Shown: positions 25,247 through 34,698 of the stretch, one piece after another
Numbering within the stretch: the stretch's first letter is position 1
Layout of the letters: each line of letters opens with the position of its first letter
From: Algiphilus sp.
GTDB taxonomy: Bacteria; Pseudomonadota; Gammaproteobacteria; Nevskiales; Nevskiaceae
DNA: 64,000 nucleotides
Assembly: GCF_023145115.1 (NCBI RefSeq)
Contig: NZ_JAGLEJ010000022.1
Coordinates: forward strand, 1 to 64,000
Reading direction: 5' to 3'
Notes under the pieces: model-generated
Database searches by the model: none
Told to the model about the DNA's origin: nothing
Seen by the model: only the letters and a program-made list of their open reading frames with translations
Position numbers and translations under genes: made by a program

Positions 25247-26143
25247 GTGGAAAGCTCAATCCTGATCGATGTCGGCCTCCCGCTGGCCCTGTTCATCATC
25301 ATGACCGGCATCGGTCTCACACTGCGGCGGCGGGATTTCCACGACATCGTGGTCTACCCGCGCGCGACCGCCTTCGGCACGGCGACGCAGGTGGTGCTGA
25401 TGCCGCTCATCGCCATCGTGATCGCGTGGGTGCTGCCCATGGATCCGGCGCTGGCGGTGGGCCTGGTGGTCATCGCCGCCTGCCCCGGCGGGACGACCTC
25501 CAACATCTTCACCTTCTTCGCGCGCGGCAACGTGGCGCTCTCCATCACCCTGACCGTGACCGCCAGCCTGATCACGGTGCTGAGTCTCCCGCTGATCATC
25601 AATCTCGCCCTCGGGCTGTTCCCGCTGCGCCCGGACCTCGCGGAGGCGGCCGCCGAGTTGCGACTCCCCTTCCTGCGCACGATCGGGACGCTGGGTGCCA
25701 TCGTCATCCTGCCGGTGGCCATCGGCATGGCACTGCGCGCCTGGCGGCCCTCGCTGGCGGCGCGCGCAGAGCGCGCGGTGGGGGTATTCGGCCTCGTCGT
25801 GCTCGCCGTGCTGATCGCGCTGATCGTCGCGCAGCTCGGCGCCGATGCGGTTCCCATGTTCCGCGACGCCGGCATCGCGGTAGCCGTGCTCAACATTGCC
25901 GGCATCGCGCTGGGCCTGTTCGGCGGCGCCCTGGCCGGCCTCGCGCCGCGCGACGCGCTGACCTGCGCGATGGAGCTGGGCATCAAGAACGGAACGCTGG
26001 GTCTGCTCATCACCCTCACCCTGCTGCATTCGCCGGCGATGTCGGTGCCGTCCGCGGTCTACGGGGTGCTGATGTTCGGCTTTGGTACGGTGCTGATCGT
26101 GATCGGCCGGCGGCGCCTGCCCGCACCGGCCGCCTCGATCTGA
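25247..26143 (+). CDS. Bile acid:sodium symporter family (BASS) transporter
   Basis: 298 residues with about nine or ten hydrophobic helices. BASS/SBF features: LVVIAACPGGTTSNIFTFFARGNVALSI with the conserved CPGG-SN motif, and MELGIKNGTLGLLI with the E-x2-x-QN/KN motif. Homologues move organic anions with sodium. The start is uncertain: GTG at 25247 (VESSILIDVG) gives the normal N-terminus with weak ACGGA upstream, while an ATG at 25178 would overlap the previous gene by 41 bases. The substrate is unknown. Confidence 0.85.
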   Translation: MESSILIDVGLPLALFIIMTGIGLTLRRRDFHDIVVYPRATAFGTATQVVLMPLIAIVIAWVLPMDPALAVGLVVIAACPGGTTSNIFTFFARGNVALSITLTVTASLITVLSLPLIINLALGLFPLRPDLAEAAAELRLPFLRTIGTLGAIVILPVAIGMALRAWRPSLAARAERAVGVFGLVVLAVLIALIVAQLGADAVPMFRDAGIAVAVLNIAGIALGLFGGALAGLAPRDALTCAMELGIKNGTLGLLITLTLLHSPAMSVPSAVYGVLMFGFGTVLIVIGRRRLPAPAASI

Positions 26144-26188
26144 CCCATTCCGCCCCGCCGGCCGGGCGCGGCACGACAGGAGACCGCC

Positions 26189-26950
26189 ATGCACAGACTC
26201 TTCGACCTCAGCGATCGCGTCGCCCTGGTGACGGGCGCCTCGCGCGGCATCGGCGAGGCCACCGCCCGCCTGCTCGCCGAGCACAGCGCCCACGTGATCA
26301 TCTCCAGCCGCAAGCAGGAAGCCTGCGAGGCGGTCGCGGAGTCGATCCGCGCCGACGGCGGCAAGGCAACGGCCATCGCCGCCCACCAGGGCACCCCCGA
26401 GGCGCTCGAGGCGCTGGTCGCGCAGGCGGAGCGCGAGGCCGGACCGATCCGGATCCTGGTCAACAACGCCGCGACCAACCCCTACTTCGGCCACATTGCC
26501 GACACCGACCTCAACATGGTCGACAAGACCCTGCAGGTGAACATCCGCGGCTACTTCGACCTGTCGTCGCGCGTGGCGCACCGCATGCGGCAGCACGGCG
26601 GCGGCGCGATCGTGAACATCGCCAGCATCAACGGCGTGCGACCGGCGGTGGATCAGGGCATCTATTCGATCACCAAGGCCGCCGTGATCAACATGACGCA
26701 GGCCTTCGCCAAGGAATGCGCCGACTGGGGCATCCGCTGCAACTGCGTGCTGCCCGGGCTCACCGAGACCAAGTTCGCCAGCGCCCTCACCGGCGACGAG
26801 GAGCAGCTGGAACGATTCCTGCGTTACATCCCGATGAAGCGCACGGCGCAGCCCGAAGAAATCGCGCCCGCCGTGCTCTACCTCGCGTCCGACGCGGCCA
26901 GCTACGTCACCGGCACATCCCTGACCGTCGACGGCGGCTACCTCGCCTGA
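26189..26950 (+). CDS. Short-chain dehydrogenase/reductase (SDR)
   Basis: 253 residues, classical SDR. The cofactor loop TGASRGIGEA, the NNAA motif, the catalytic serine in NIASINGV and Y-x3-K in IYSITKAAVI are all present, and the C-terminus ends GTSLTVDGGYLA. AGGAG lies 8 bases before the ATG. NADP(H) or NAD(H) specificity and substrate are not clear. It follows the phosphotransferase and BASS genes with a 45-base gap, suggesting co-transcription. Confidence 0.9.
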   Translation: MHRLFDLSDRVALVTGASRGIGEATARLLAEHSAHVIISSRKQEACEAVAESIRADGGKATAIAAHQGTPEALEALVAQAEREAGPIRILVNNAATNPYFGHIADTDLNMVDKTLQVNIRGYFDLSSRVAHRMRQHGGGAIVNIASINGVRPAVDQGIYSITKAAVINMTQAFAKECADWGIRCNCVLPGLTETKFASALTGDEEQLERFLRYIPMKRTAQPEEIAPAVLYLASDAASYVTGTSLTVDGGYLA

Positions 26951-26983
26951 CGCACCCATCCGTCCAGTCATACACCCGCTCGC

Positions 26984-28426
26984 ATGATCCTTCGCAACCA
27001 GCCTCAGCTCATCGCCTACCCCGACCGCATGGGCGACAACATCGCCGACCTGCACGGGGTGCTGACGAAGCACTTCTCGCGCTGTTTCGGCGGCGTCCAT
27101 CTGCTGCCGCCGTTTCCGTCCAACGCCGACGGCGGCTTCTCGCCGCTGACGCATCGCGAGATCGACGCGCGCTACGGCGACTGGGACGACTTCGAGGCGA
27201 TGGCGGCGGAGTACGACATGTGCCTCGACCTGGTGCTCAACCACATCGCCGACGAGTCACCGGAGTTCCAGGACTACCTTGCCAAGGGCAAGGACAGCCG
27301 CTACGCAGAACTGTTCGTCGATGTCGACGCGCTCGGGGAGATCACGCCCGACGACCTGGCCAAGATCCATATCCGGAAGGAGAAGGAGCCCTTCCGCGAG
27401 GTGGTGCTGGCCGACGGCAGCAAGCGCCGCGTCTGGTGCACCTTCACCGAGAAGCAGGTGGACCTCAACTACGACGCCGAGGTCACCTACGACTTCATGG
27501 AGGAGAACCTCCGCGTCATGACCGGGCACGGCGTCAAGCTGTTCCGGCTCGACGCCTTCGGCTACACCACCAAGAAGATCGGCACCAGCTGCTTCCTGGT
27601 GGAGCCGGATGTCTACGACATCCTGGGCTGGTTCCACCGCGCCGCCAACTCGATGGGCGCCGAGGTCCTGCCAGAAGTGCACGACCACTCCAGCTACCAG
27701 TTCGCCATCGGCATGCGCGGCATGCGGCCCTACGGCTTCGCGCTGCCGCCGTTGCTGCTGTACTCGCTGCTCGACGCCAACAGCGTCTATCTCAAGAACT
27801 GGCTGCGCGTCTGCCCGCGCAACCAGATCACGGTGCTCGACACTCACGACGGCATCTGCATTCCCGATGTCGAGGGCATCCTGCCGGCCGAGCAGATCCA
27901 GGCCGTCATCGACAACGTGTCGCAGCGCAGCGCCGACCCCATCCTGCGCCGGTCGGCGGCCAACGTGCACAGCGTGGGCGCGATCTACCAGCTCACCTGC
28001 ACCTTCTACGACGCCCTCAAGCAGAACGACGACGCCTACATCGCGGCGCGCGCCATCCAGCTCTTCGCACCCGGCATTCCGCAGGTCTACTACGTGGGCC
28101 TGCTCGCCGGCACCAACGACGACGAACTCATGGACCGCACCGGCGAGCTGCGCGACATCAATCGCGGCTACTTCTCGCTCGACGATGTCGATGCCTGCGT
28201 CGAGAAGCCGGTCGTGCGGCGTCTCATGCAGCTGCTCGAATTCCGCAAGTCGCATCCCGCCTTCCGCGGCAAGTTCGACCTGGTGTACTCCAACGATTCC
28301 AGCGTCTGCATGCAGTGGAAGAACGGCGACGCCAAGGCCGTCCTGTTCGTGGATCTCAACTTCAAGAAGACCACCATCCGCTATCGCGACGAGCGCACGG
28401 GCCGCATGATCTCGCGCGTCTGCTGA
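26984..28426 (+). CDS. gtfA: GH13_18 sucrose phosphorylase-type enzyme
   Basis: 480 residues, (beta/alpha)8 amylase family. Catalytic residues line up with Bifidobacterium sucrose phosphorylase: nucleophile D190 in FRLDAFGY, acid/base E231 in LPEVHD and the transition-state aspartate D289 in LDTHDGI. Sucrose phosphorylase turns sucrose and phosphate into glucose 1-phosphate and fructose. Subfamily GH13_18 also includes phosphorylases for sucrose 6'-phosphate, glucosylglycerol and glucosylglycerate, so the acceptor should be tested. No sucrose transporter, fructokinase or regulator lies beside it. The gap to the SDR gene is 33 bases. Confidence 0.85.
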   Translation: MILRNQPQLIAYPDRMGDNIADLHGVLTKHFSRCFGGVHLLPPFPSNADGGFSPLTHREIDARYGDWDDFEAMAAEYDMCLDLVLNHIADESPEFQDYLAKGKDSRYAELFVDVDALGEITPDDLAKIHIRKEKEPFREVVLADGSKRRVWCTFTEKQVDLNYDAEVTYDFMEENLRVMTGHGVKLFRLDAFGYTTKKIGTSCFLVEPDVYDILGWFHRAANSMGAEVLPEVHDHSSYQFAIGMRGMRPYGFALPPLLLYSLLDANSVYLKNWLRVCPRNQITVLDTHDGICIPDVEGILPAEQIQAVIDNVSQRSADPILRRSAANVHSVGAIYQLTCTFYDALKQNDDAYIAARAIQLFAPGIPQVYYVGLLAGTNDDELMDRTGELRDINRGYFSLDDVDACVEKPVVRRLMQLLEFRKSHPAFRGKFDLVYSNDSSVCMQWKNGDAKAVLFVDLNFKKTTIRYRDERTGRMISRVC

Positions 28427-28437
28427 CGCACGTCATG

Positions 28438-28460
28438 GCGCTGTCACGAAAGTGCAGCGC
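28438..28460 (+). terminator. Hairpin 11 bases after the phosphorylase gene
   Basis: GCGCTG-T-CAC, loop GAAA, GTG-CAGCGC: a nine-pair stem with one bulged T and a GNRA-type tetraloop. It begins 11 bases after the stop codon. There is no T tract, so it may stabilise or process the transcript rather than terminate it. Confidence 0.45.
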
Positions 28461-28504
28461 ATGCTCGCGATCCTTGAGCCTTTCAGCTTCAGAGTGAACC
28501 GGCG

Positions 28505-30141
<1,637 letters not shown>

Positions 30142-30145
<4 letters not shown>

Positions 30146-31080
30146 AACAGCGGATCGGGCCCCAGCGGCACCACCCCGGTGGGATTGATGGTGCCGTGGC
30201 TAACGTAGTAGTGCTGCTTGCACTGCTCGATGTCGACGGTATCGGCCACGCCGGGAACGGCCAGCAGCGCGCGCAGGTAGCGCGAGAGCGCCGGATAGTC
30301 GCGGATGCGTCGCTTGTTGCACTTGAAATGGCCGTGGTAGACGGCGTCGAAGCGCACCAGGGTGGTGAACAGGCGCCAGTCCGCTTCGGTCAGGCGGTCG
30401 CCGCACAGCCAGCGCTGGCCGTCGAGCCGCTTCTCCAGCTCGTCCAGGGTCGCGAACAGGGCGTGGAAGGGCGCCTCGTACGCCGCCTGCGTGGTCGCGA
30501 AGCCGCAGCGATACACGCCGTTGTTGACGGTGTCGTAGACCTGCGCGTTGACTGCGTCGATCGCGTCCCGCAGCTCGGCCGGACAGTAGTCGTCGGTGTT
30601 CCCGGTGATGCCGTCGAAGGCCGAGTTGAACATGCGGATGATCTCCGCCGATTCGTTCGAGACGATGGTTTCGCGCTGCCGGTCCCACAGCACCGGCACG
30701 GTCACGCGGCCGGTGTAGTCCGCCTTGACGTGCGTATAGAGCTGATGGTGGAAACGGTAGCCGTGCAGCGGCTCCGACTCGGGCTTGTACTCCCAGCCGT
30801 TCTCCAGCATGTGCGGGTGCACGACCGACACGCCGACGTGCGGCGTCAGGCCCTTGATCGCGCGAAACACCAGCGTGCGGTGCGCCCACGGGCAGGCCAT
30901 CGACACGTAGAGATGGTAGCGGCCCGACTCGGCCGCGAAGCCGCCCTCGCCGCTCGGCCCCGGGCTGCCGTCCGCGGTCACCCAGTTGCGGAAGCCGGCG
31001 TCCTCGCGCCGGAAGGCGCCGCCCGTGCTGGAGGTGTCGTACCACTCGTCGCGCCATACGCCTTCGACCAGCCTGCCCAT
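30142..31080 (-). CDS. Glutathionyl-hydroquinone reductase (YqjG/ECM4 family)
   Basis: 312 residues, xi-class glutathione transferase. It removes glutathione from glutathionyl-hydroquinones. The catalytic cysteine C63 lies in SMACPWAHRTL, the family motif. The N-terminal residues GAFRREDAGFRNWV and the C-terminal NPTGVVPLGPDPLF are also typical. The start is ATG at 31078-31080 (MGRLVEGVW) with AAGGAG upstream; earlier in-frame codons are rejected. It converges on the lipoprotein gene with a 4-base overlap of stop codons. Confidence 0.93.
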
Positions 31081-31233
31081 CGCTACTCCTTGTTCGTTCC
31101 CAGCCAATGCGGCGCCTGACGCCGGGGGTCACCTTACCGCCGGCATCGGTGCCACGCCGTACGTCCAGCCTCCGCCGAAGGACGGCACCCATGCAATGAG
31201 CGCGAGCACCCCCGGTTGGCTAGAATGCTTTCA

Positions 31234-32253
31234 ATGACTTACGCGCACACATTCTCCGTGGCCCCGATGATGGACTGGACGACCCGGCACTGCCGGTTCT
31301 TCCTGCGCCAGATCAGCACGCGCGCGCTGCTGTACACGGAGATGGTGACCACCGGCGCCCTGCTGCACGGCGACACCGAGCGCTTTCTCGCCTTCGACCC
31401 CGCCGAGCACCCGGTGGCGCTGCAGCTGGGCGGCAGCGACCCGCGGGCGCTGGCGCAGTGCGCGCGCATGGCCGAGGCGCACGGCTACGACGAAGTCAAT
31501 CTGAACTGCGGCTGCCCATCGGACCGCGTCCAGGGCGGCGGCTTCGGCGCCTGCCTGATGCGCGAGCCGGCACTGGTGGCCGACTGCGTCGCCGCGATGC
31601 GGGCGGCGTGCACGATCCCCGTCACGGTGAAGTGCCGCATCGGTGTCGACGACTGCGACGAGGACGCCTTCCTCGAGGCCTTCGTGGACACGGTCGCGGC
31701 CGCCGGCTGCGAACGCTTCATCGTCCACGCCCGCAAGGCCTGGCTGCAGGGCCTGTCGCCGAAGCAGAACCGCGAGGTGCCGCCGCTCAACTACGCCCGG
31801 GTCGATGCCCTCGCCGCCGCGCATCCCGAGCTGAGCATCGTGCTCAACGGCGGGCTGCGCGACCTCGATGCCGCCCGCGGGCAGCTGGGCAGCGATGTCG
31901 CGGGCGTCATGCTCGGGCGTGCCGCCTACGAGAATCCCTGGCTGCTCGTCGATGTCGACAGCCGCTTCCACGATGCCCCGCCCGCGGTCGACTGCCGCGA
32001 GACCGTGCTCGAACGCATGCGCGACTACATCGCGCGCGAGCACGCCGCCGGCGTGCCGGTCGCCGCCATCACCCGCCACATGCTCGGTCTCTACCGCGGC
32101 CAGCCGCGCGGTCGCGCCTTCCGTCGCCTGCTCGGCGAGACAGCCCGCCGACCCGACGCCGACGCGGGCATCATCGACGACGCACTCGCGCTCATGCGCG
32201 GTGCCGTTCCGGATACGCTTCCCCGCCACGACAACTCCACGGTCCCCGCATGA
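31234..32253 (+). CDS. dusA: tRNA-dihydrouridine synthase A
   Basis: About 339 residues. It reduces uridines at positions 20/20a of tRNA using FMN and NADPH. Motifs SVAPMMDWTTRHCRFF, NLNCGCPSDRVQGGGFGACLM with the catalytic cysteine, HARKAWLQGLSPKQNRE and GVMLGRAAYENPW are all typical of DusA. The start is ambiguous: ATG at 31234, ATG at 31225 and TTG at 31216 are in frame and none has a ribosome-binding site. TAGAAT at 31221-31226 could be a -10 box, which would make a leaderless start at 31234 plausible. It is first gene of dusA-ppiA-lpxH. Confidence 0.93.
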   Translation: MTYAHTFSVAPMMDWTTRHCRFFLRQISTRALLYTEMVTTGALLHGDTERFLAFDPAEHPVALQLGGSDPRALAQCARMAEAHGYDEVNLNCGCPSDRVQGGGFGACLMREPALVADCVAAMRAACTIPVTVKCRIGVDDCDEDAFLEAFVDTVAAAGCERFIVHARKAWLQGLSPKQNREVPPLNYARVDALAAAHPELSIVLNGGLRDLDAARGQLGSDVAGVMLGRAAYENPWLLVDVDSRFHDAPPAVDCRETVLERMRDYIAREHAAGVPVAAITRHMLGLYRGQPRGRAFRRLLGETARRPDADAGIIDDALALMRGAVPDTLPRHDNSTVPA

Positions 32254-32825
32254 CATTCAAGCGCGTTCTCGCTGCCGTCTCCCTCGGTGCCGCCGCTTCC
32301 GGCGCTGCCCACGCCGCCGATTCCGGCGACGTCATCCTCCACACCAGCGCCGGCGCGATCACGCTGTCGCTCGACTCCGGGGCCGCTCCGCTGTCGGTCG
32401 AGAACTTCCTGGCCTACGCCCGCGACGGCCATTACGACGGCACCATCTTCCATCGCGTCATTCCCGGCTTCATGATCCAGGGCGGCGGCATGGAACCCGA
32501 CATGGGCAGCCGCCCGACACGCGAGCCCATCGCGAACGAGGCCGGCAACGGGCTGACCAACGCGCGCGGCAGCGTGGCGATGGCGCGCACCAGCGCGCCG
32601 GACTCGGCCACCAGCCAGTTCTTCATCAACCTCAAGGACAACGCCTTCCTCGAACCCGGTGGCGTCGACCCGCACGGCTATGCGGTCTTCGGGCGCGTGA
32701 TCTCGGGCATGGATGTGGTGGACAGCATCGCCGCGGTGGAGACGACGCGACGCGCCGGACACGCGGACGTCCCCGTGGGGCCGGTCATCATCGAGCGCGT
32801 GGAGGTCGTCGCGGCCGCGGAATGA
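32250..32825 (+). CDS. ppiA: Periplasmic cyclophilin-type peptidyl-prolyl isomerase
   Basis: 191 residues. The signal peptide is cleaved near AAHA-ADSGD (about residue 22), so the protein is periplasmic. The cyclophilin core follows: IFHRVIPGFMIQGGGM, NARGSVAMARTSAPDSATSQFFINL and YAVFGRVISGMDVVD, with the catalytic arginine in FHRVIPGF. It catalyses proline isomerisation during folding of exported proteins. The start overlaps the dusA stop and its stop overlaps the lpxH start, by 4 bases each. Confidence 0.92.
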   Translation: MTFKRVLAAVSLGAAASGAAHAADSGDVILHTSAGAITLSLDSGAAPLSVENFLAYARDGHYDGTIFHRVIPGFMIQGGGMEPDMGSRPTREPIANEAGNGLTNARGSVAMARTSAPDSATSQFFINLKDNAFLEPGGVDPHGYAVFGRVISGMDVVDSIAAVETTRRAGHADVPVGPVIIERVEVVAAAE

Positions 32826-33535
32826 GTTCGACGCGGCAAGGATCGGCGGTGCTCGTGTCGGACATCCATCTGCCGGGTGGCCCCTCCGCGTACCGCGACG
32901 GCCTGCTCGCCCTGCTCGAGGATGTCGACGCCGACGCGATCTACCTGCTCGGCGACATCTTCGAGTACTGGCTGGGCGACGATGTCTCGGGTGCCGAGCA
33001 CGCCCCGGTGCTGGCCGCCCTGCGGCGCCGTGCCGAAGGCGGCACGCGCATCCACTTCATGGCCGGCAACCGTGACTTCCTGGTGTCTCCGGCGCTGCTG
33101 GCAAGCAACGGCGTGACGATGCTGCCCGACCCCGCGGTGGTGATGCTGCCGGACGGCCCGGCCCTCCTGTCGCATGGCGATCAATGGTGCACACAGGATC
33201 ACGCCTATCAGCGCTGGCGTCGCTTCGCCCACTACCCGGCCGCGCGCCGCGGCTTTCTCGCTCTGCCGCGTTCCATCCGCCGGGCCATCGCGCACCGGCT
33301 GCGCGCCGGGCGCGCCCGCGCAACGGAAGCCGACATCCTCGACGTTGCGGACGCGGCCATCGACAGCGCCTTCAGGGAAAATGGCATCCAGCGCATCATC
33401 CACGGGCATACACACCGTCCGGCCCACCATCGTCACGCAGGCGGAGACCGCTTTGTGCTCCCCGATTGGCGGCCCGACGACCACCGCTATCTGCTTGCCA
33501 CTTCGACCGGCCTCGCCGAATTTCGGCTGGAATGA
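32822..33535 (+). CDS. lpxH: UDP-2,3-diacylglucosamine diphosphatase LpxH
   Basis: 237 residues, calcineurin-like metallophosphoesterase. It hydrolyses UDP-2,3-diacylglucosamine to lipid X in lipid A synthesis. Metal-binding motifs in order: VSDIHL, LLGDIFEYWLGDD, AGNRDFLV, SHGDQWC and IHGHTHRPAHH. The gene overlaps ppiA by 4 bases, and in many gammaproteobacteria lpxH also follows a cyclophilin gene. It is peripheral to the inner membrane. Confidence 0.95.
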   Translation: MSSTRQGSAVLVSDIHLPGGPSAYRDGLLALLEDVDADAIYLLGDIFEYWLGDDVSGAEHAPVLAALRRRAEGGTRIHFMAGNRDFLVSPALLASNGVTMLPDPAVVMLPDGPALLSHGDQWCTQDHAYQRWRRFAHYPAARRGFLALPRSIRRAIAHRLRAGRARATEADILDVADAAIDSAFRENGIQRIIHGHTHRPAHHRHAGGDRFVLPDWRPDDHRYLLATSTGLAEFRLE

Positions 33536-33613
33536 ACCACTCGTCGGCGCGAAGCCGATGCCGCCGTCAGCTACGCACCATACTGCGCACAGTCCCCCTT
33601 CCCGGAATCGGAC

Positions 33614-34177
33614 ATGCGCAAGGACGCCATACGCTCGCTCCACAGCCGATCGCGACAACGCGGCGTTGCCGCGATGGAATTCGCCTTCGTCTTCCCCGTC
33701 ATCTTCATGCTGCTCTACGGCACGCTGCATTTCGGGATGGTCTTCACCGCGCGACTGAGCCTGCAGCACGCGGCGGAGGAAGGAGCGCGGGAGGCGCTGC
33801 GCTTTCAACAGGCCGAAGCCGGCGGCATCCAGGTCGGATGCCCCGGCAGTGATCTCGTCACCGAGGCAGAGGATCAACTTCAGCAGCGCATGGCGCGGGC
33901 GCGCCAGGCGAGCTGCGCGCAGCTCGACTGGCTCACCGCATGGGGAAGCCCGCAGATCGACACGGCCCTGTGCCCCACCGGCGTGGATTGCACGACCGGC
34001 GGCGGCGCCCTCCCCGATTGCGGCGACACCGTCGATAGCAGCTGCCAGCTCATCGTGACCGTGACCTACCCCTACGCCCAGCAGCCCATCATTCCCGCAT
34101 TGCCCGGATTCGGCATCGTTTCGCCGACCTCGCTGCAGGGCCAGGCCCGCGTGCGCATCGACGGAAGGGTGCTCTGA
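33614..34177 (+). CDS. TadE-like pilus assembly/pseudopilin protein
   Basis: 187 residues. A prepilin-like N-terminus (RQRGVAAMEFAFVFPVIFMLLYG) has a glutamate five residues after the glycine, followed by a hydrophobic helix and RLSLQHAAEEGAREALRF, the TadE pattern. The remainder is periplasmic with paired cysteines. In Tad systems such minor pseudopilins assist pilus biogenesis. No secretion ATPase, secretin or prepilin peptidase is within the window, so any partner machinery is elsewhere. The stop and next start overlap as TGATG. Confidence 0.8.
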   Translation: MRKDAIRSLHSRSRQRGVAAMEFAFVFPVIFMLLYGTLHFGMVFTARLSLQHAAEEGAREALRFQQAEAGGIQVGCPGSDLVTEAEDQLQQRMARARQASCAQLDWLTAWGSPQIDTALCPTGVDCTTGGGALPDCGDTVDSSCQLIVTVTYPYAQQPIIPALPGFGIVSPTSLQGQARVRIDGRVL

Positions 34178-34680
34178 TGACAAGCCATCGCCGGAACCAG
34201 CGCGGCAGTGTGGTACTGGAAGCAGCCCTCGTGCTCCCGGCAATGCTCCTGCTGCTCTGGGGCGTGGTGAGCTTCGGCGCCATCTTCTACACGCAGATTG
34301 CTCTCACGCGCGCAGCCGAGGACGGCGCGACAGCCGCCAATCTGCTCCGCGCCAGCTTCAGCGAGGGCGGCAACATTCCGTCCGACGACGTGGAGCGCAT
34401 CAAGGACGAGATCATCAATTCCCTGTCGGCATCGCCCATCGCCCCCAAGGAACACAACGGCACCATCGGCGACCGGCGCGCCTGGCTGGCCGAGGTCCGC
34501 AACAACATTCAGCTCATTAGCAGCGACTGCAACGGAGCGAGCTGCCTGCGGATACGGATCGTATTCCCCTACGACAACGGATCCGGAACACGAATCCTGC
34601 CAAGCATCACGATTCCCGTGATCGGGGACATGAACTGGCTACCCGATACGCTGGTGGGCGAAGCCAGCGTCCTGCTCTAG
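34177..34680 (+). CDS. Second TadE-like pseudopilin
   Basis: 167 residues, same layout as the preceding gene: NQRGSVVLEAALVLPAMLLLLWGVVSFG, then IALTRAAEDGATAANLL and a soluble tail with one cysteine pair (DCNGASCLRI). It starts on the last base of the upstream stop codon, indicating coupled synthesis, and ends 18 bases before the TadG-like gene. It is probably a duplicated or diverged partner of the first TadE-like protein. Confidence 0.8.
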   Translation: MTSHRRNQRGSVVLEAALVLPAMLLLLWGVVSFGAIFYTQIALTRAAEDGATAANLLRASFSEGGNIPSDDVERIKDEIINSLSASPIAPKEHNGTIGDRRAWLAEVRNNIQLISSDCNGASCLRIRIVFPYDNGSGTRILPSITIPVIGDMNWLPDTLVGEASVLL

Positions 34681-34698
34681 CGAGAAGGAGGCGGACGC

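Noticed and set aside
25256..27244. Long minus-strand open frame opposite the BASS, SDR and phosphorylase genes
   Set aside because: It spans three real genes in reverse and has no recognisable domain.
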